Source: Treponema sp. UBA3813
GTDB lineage: Bacteria; Spirochaetota; Spirochaetia; Treponematales; Treponemataceae
Length of the DNA stretch: 35,053 nt
Assembly: GCA_002368605.1 (NCBI GenBank)
Contig: DFEB01000019.1
Span: 1-35,053, forward strand
Direction: 5' to 3'
Part shown: one piece after another, positions 33,836-35,053 of the stretch
Layout: the number at the start of each line of letters is the position of its first letter
How positions within the stretch are numbered: the first letter of the stretch is position 1
Position numbers and translations under genes: made by a program
Notes under the pieces: generated by a model
Database searches by the model: none
What the model saw: the letters and a program-made list of their open reading frames with translations, nothing else
What the model was told of the DNA's origin: nothing

Positions 33836-33938
33836 TAAAAAAAGGTCAGGGAGACCATGCACAATTCTAATCTTCATAGAGCTGCTGCTTCCGCCCTGAC
33901 TCGGTTTTGAAGAAAGAATTTGCTGGCGCCTGACCAAT
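33836..33938 (-). ncRNA. ffs: Signal recognition particle RNA, small bacterial type
   Basis: On the minus strand the sequence has the conserved domain IV core GAGTCAGG-GC-GGAA-GC-AGCAGCTC, including the GGAA tetraloop and the Ffh-binding AGCAGC strand. The closing helix is GGTCAGG (33935-33929 on the minus strand)/CCTGACC (33850-33844), with inner helices between (AAATTCT/AGAATTGT, TCTTC/GAAGA). The RNA ends at a T-tract (33837-33843). Total length is about 100, the usual small SRP RNA that binds Ffh for membrane-protein targeting. A promoter is seen just upstream. Confidence 0.87.
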
Positions 33939-33944
33939 GCGTCT

Positions 33945-33973
33945 ACTCTATCATTATTTCACGCGCTTTTCAA
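33945..33973 (-). promoter_or_regulatory. Promoter of the SRP RNA gene, inside the 3' end of the upstream gene
   Basis: Read on the minus strand: TTGAAA (33973-33968), 17-base spacer, TAGAGT (33950-33945), start near 33938. The -35 and spacer overlap the last codons of the nuclease-like gene that ends at 33954. Confidence 0.65.
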
Positions 33974-34706
33974 GATATTTCATTTTATCTTGTCGGAAAT
34001 TTGAATCGACATCACGATCAAAGAAATCAATATTTGTGTCGGCCTCAAGCTGATAGAGATTATACGCAAACTCCTCGATGTCACAGTTGCGCTCATAGTC
34101 AGTAGGAATTCGATTTGCAATTCGGTAGCACTTATAAACAGGCTTTCCATTATCAAAGTAAAGAATCATTCGGTAAAAATAGGTAGGAATAGCGATGCGA
34201 TTATTAAAAGCATATTTCAGTTTAAGTGCGTCTTTTTCAAAAATTGCACCAGAATACAGATAAACAGTGCCGTATTTTTTTGCAAGCAGCTCAAAAGAAT
34301 ATGTAATTTTTTCCCAAATTGTGTCTTTAAGCGGTTTGTTCATGAACACAAGGTTAGATGTGTAGAATGATGTTTCTTGAACCGAAGCATCGTGCATTGC
34401 ATGCGTTTTTGGAAAAAGCTGAACAGGCTCCAGTTTTTGCCCTTCGATATCCTTTTGTGCAATACGAAAACCTTTTACACGAGAATCTACCTTCCATTCA
34501 GGCTTCACCGTTGAACCTTCTCCAGAAAGCATTTGCGGTTGCAGTGCGTGCATTTCCCAAATCGGAATTCCGTAATTTTCAGCAAAACCTAATTTGTATG
34601 CAGTATTTTCGATTGTATACAAATTTTTTCCTTCGTAAATTGGAGCTCCAATATTCTGCGCAAAAATCGGTGTTGCCAATAACAACAGAAAAATAAACTT
34701 TCTCAT
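33954..34706 (-). CDS. Secreted DNA/RNA non-specific endonuclease-like protein without the DRGH active site
   Basis: A 250-residue protein with a Sec signal peptide (about 1-16, MRKFIFLLLLATPIFAQ). The remainder recalls the NUC1/Endonuclease_NS fold: YTIENTAYKLGFAENYGIPIWEMHAL near the start, a central TSFYTSNLVF (SN of the SNxxPQ motif at 117-118), a YGTVYLYSGAIF strand (compare V.TGP) and an IAIPTYFYRMILYF strand. The DRGH box, which holds the catalytic histidine, is replaced by LEPVQLFP (about 92-99), and the Mg-binding N..W region reads LKDTIW (126-131). It is therefore probably not an active nuclease of this type, or the resemblance is remote. GAGGGG precedes the ATG. The SRP RNA promoter lies in its 3' end. 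Confidence 0.7.
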   Translation of the reverse strand: MRKFIFLLLLATPIFAQNIGAPIYEGKNLYTIENTAYKLGFAENYGIPIWEMHALQPQMLSGEGSTVKPEWKVDSRVKGFRIAQKDIEGQKLEPVQLFPKTHAMHDASVQETSFYTSNLVFMNKPLKDTIWEKITYSFELLAKKYGTVYLYSGAIFEKDALKLKYAFNNRIAIPTYFYRMILYFDNGKPVYKCYRIANRIPTDYERNCDIEEFAYNLYQLEADTNIDFFDRDVDSNFRQDKMKYLEKRVK

Positions 34707-34833
34707 TTTTTACCCCTCTTTTTTTTGAATTTTACAGCTATTTTTGAAATTTTCCAATAAAAAACAACGGAATTTTATAATTATTTTTTTTGTTTGGATT
34801 ATTACGGCATTTTGCAGGAAAGAAACATGATAT

Positions 34834-34860
34834 AAAAAAAGGCCAGCTAGAACTGACCTT
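34834..34860 (-). terminator. Terminator of the tRNA operon
   Basis: On the minus strand, AAAGGtCAG and CTGgCCTTT form a hairpin with loop TTCTAG, then a run of T (34834-34840 on the plus strand are A). It closes the tRNA-Ser / tRNA-Arg unit. Confidence 0.8.
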
Positions 34861-34867
34861 TATCGTG

Positions 34868-34940
34868 AGACTGACACGATTCGAACGTGCGACCTCCACC
34901 TCCGCAGGGTGGCGCTCTAATCCAACTGAGCTACAATCTC
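34868..34940 (-). tRNA. tRNA-Arg, anticodon GCG
   Basis: All four arms fold: acceptor GAGATTG/CAGTCTC (one T-G wobble), D stem GCTC/GAGC, anticodon stem CCACC/GGTGG with loop CTGCGGA (anticodon GCG, reading CGC/CGU), and T stem GCACG/CGTGT with TTCGAAT loop. The discriminator is A and no CCA is encoded. Bacteria usually read these codons with an ACG (inosine) tRNA, so a GCG anticodon is notable. Confidence 0.85.
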
Positions 34941-34973
34941 ATAAACAAGACTTGGAAGAGTGCTTGTTCTTTA

Positions 34974-35053
34974 CGGAGGCGACAGGAGTTGAACCTGCCC
35001 AGCCCGATAAGGAACTGACGGATTAGCAATCCGTTGTATTACCGCTCTACCAC
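34974..35053 (-). tRNA. tRNA-Ser, anticodon GCU, truncated at the 5' end by the window edge
   Basis: On the minus strand the anticodon stem ACGGA/TCCGT encloses TTGCTAA (anticodon GCT), and a long variable arm, typical of serine tRNAs, follows, then T stem GGCAGG/CCTGTC with TTCAACT loop, and acceptor 3' strand CGCCTCC with G discriminator. The first few bases lie outside the window. CCA is not encoded. Confidence 0.85.

Noticed and set aside
34790-35026. 78-residue plus-strand frame at the tRNA genes
   Set aside because: It is the well-known spurious translation of the complement of tRNA genes.

Overview
The window looks like chromosomal DNA from a host-associated spirochaete, most likely a Treponema of the gut, rumen or oral type. 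This is judged by recognition, without a database search. The grounds are a moderate-to-low GC content, many short-leader lipoproteins, a BspA-type leucine-rich repeat protein, a methyl-accepting chemotaxis protein, a diguanylate cyclase and several proteins of treponeme-like character. No phage, insertion sequence or CRISPR array was seen. Most of the window is ordinary chromosome with small operons.

Layout. Positions 1-1700 hold a BspA-like LRR gene that probably enters from outside the window, followed in tight succession by a tandem CCCH mini zinc-binding protein and a small unknown protein. Positions 1770-2580 are the most unusual part: a promoter, a roughly 190-nt highly structured RNA and a UUCG-capped terminator end exactly where a gene for a PBECR4-like (RelE/Barnase-type nuclease) protein begins. 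After a structured intergenic element (2584-2735) come a GlsB/YeaQ-type membrane protein (minus strand), a thioredoxin-like lipoprotein and two tandem CorC/HlyC-type CNNM-CBS proteins. Positions 6815-9515 form a promoter-driven pair: a TRAP solute-binding lipoprotein and a fructuronate reductase/mannitol dehydrogenase family enzyme, pointing to hexuronate use. The minus strand then has a membrane-anchored alpha/beta hydrolase and a beta-CASP metallo-hydrolase. An operon at 12193-15507 encodes a DUF2804-like protein, a 674-aa unrecognised protein and SlyX.

Positions 15585-25091 hold a four-helix membrane protein, a chemotaxis receptor, a ModF-like double ABC ATPase whose first ATP site is degenerate, a secreted alpha/beta hydrolase, an RluA-type pseudouridine synthase, an omptin-family outer-membrane protease (unexpected in a spirochaete), a THUMP-domain RNA methyltransferase and a TetR regulator. 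Positions 25184-29245 hold a NifU-like Fe-S protein, a YgiQ-type radical SAM protein whose conserved N-terminus has no normal start codon (ACG at 25422) and a GGDEF protein. Next come a MATE exporter and a UPF0210/DUF711 protein on the minus strand, then a small membrane protein and an M48 CAAX-type protease on the plus strand.

The right end carries RNA genes on the minus strand: a small-type SRP RNA (ffs) with its own promoter buried in the 3' end of a degenerate nuclease-like gene, then a tRNA unit (partial tRNA-Ser(GCU), tRNA-Arg(GCG), terminator). Two themes recur. Three genes (20249, 23263, 32555) have a -10 box 6-7 bases before the start codon and no Shine-Dalgarno, which suggests leaderless mRNAs. 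Intergenic palindromic elements recur: one family appears twice in opposite orientations (20129-20188 and 27314-27372), and double hairpins occur at 18373-18413 and 30625-30682.
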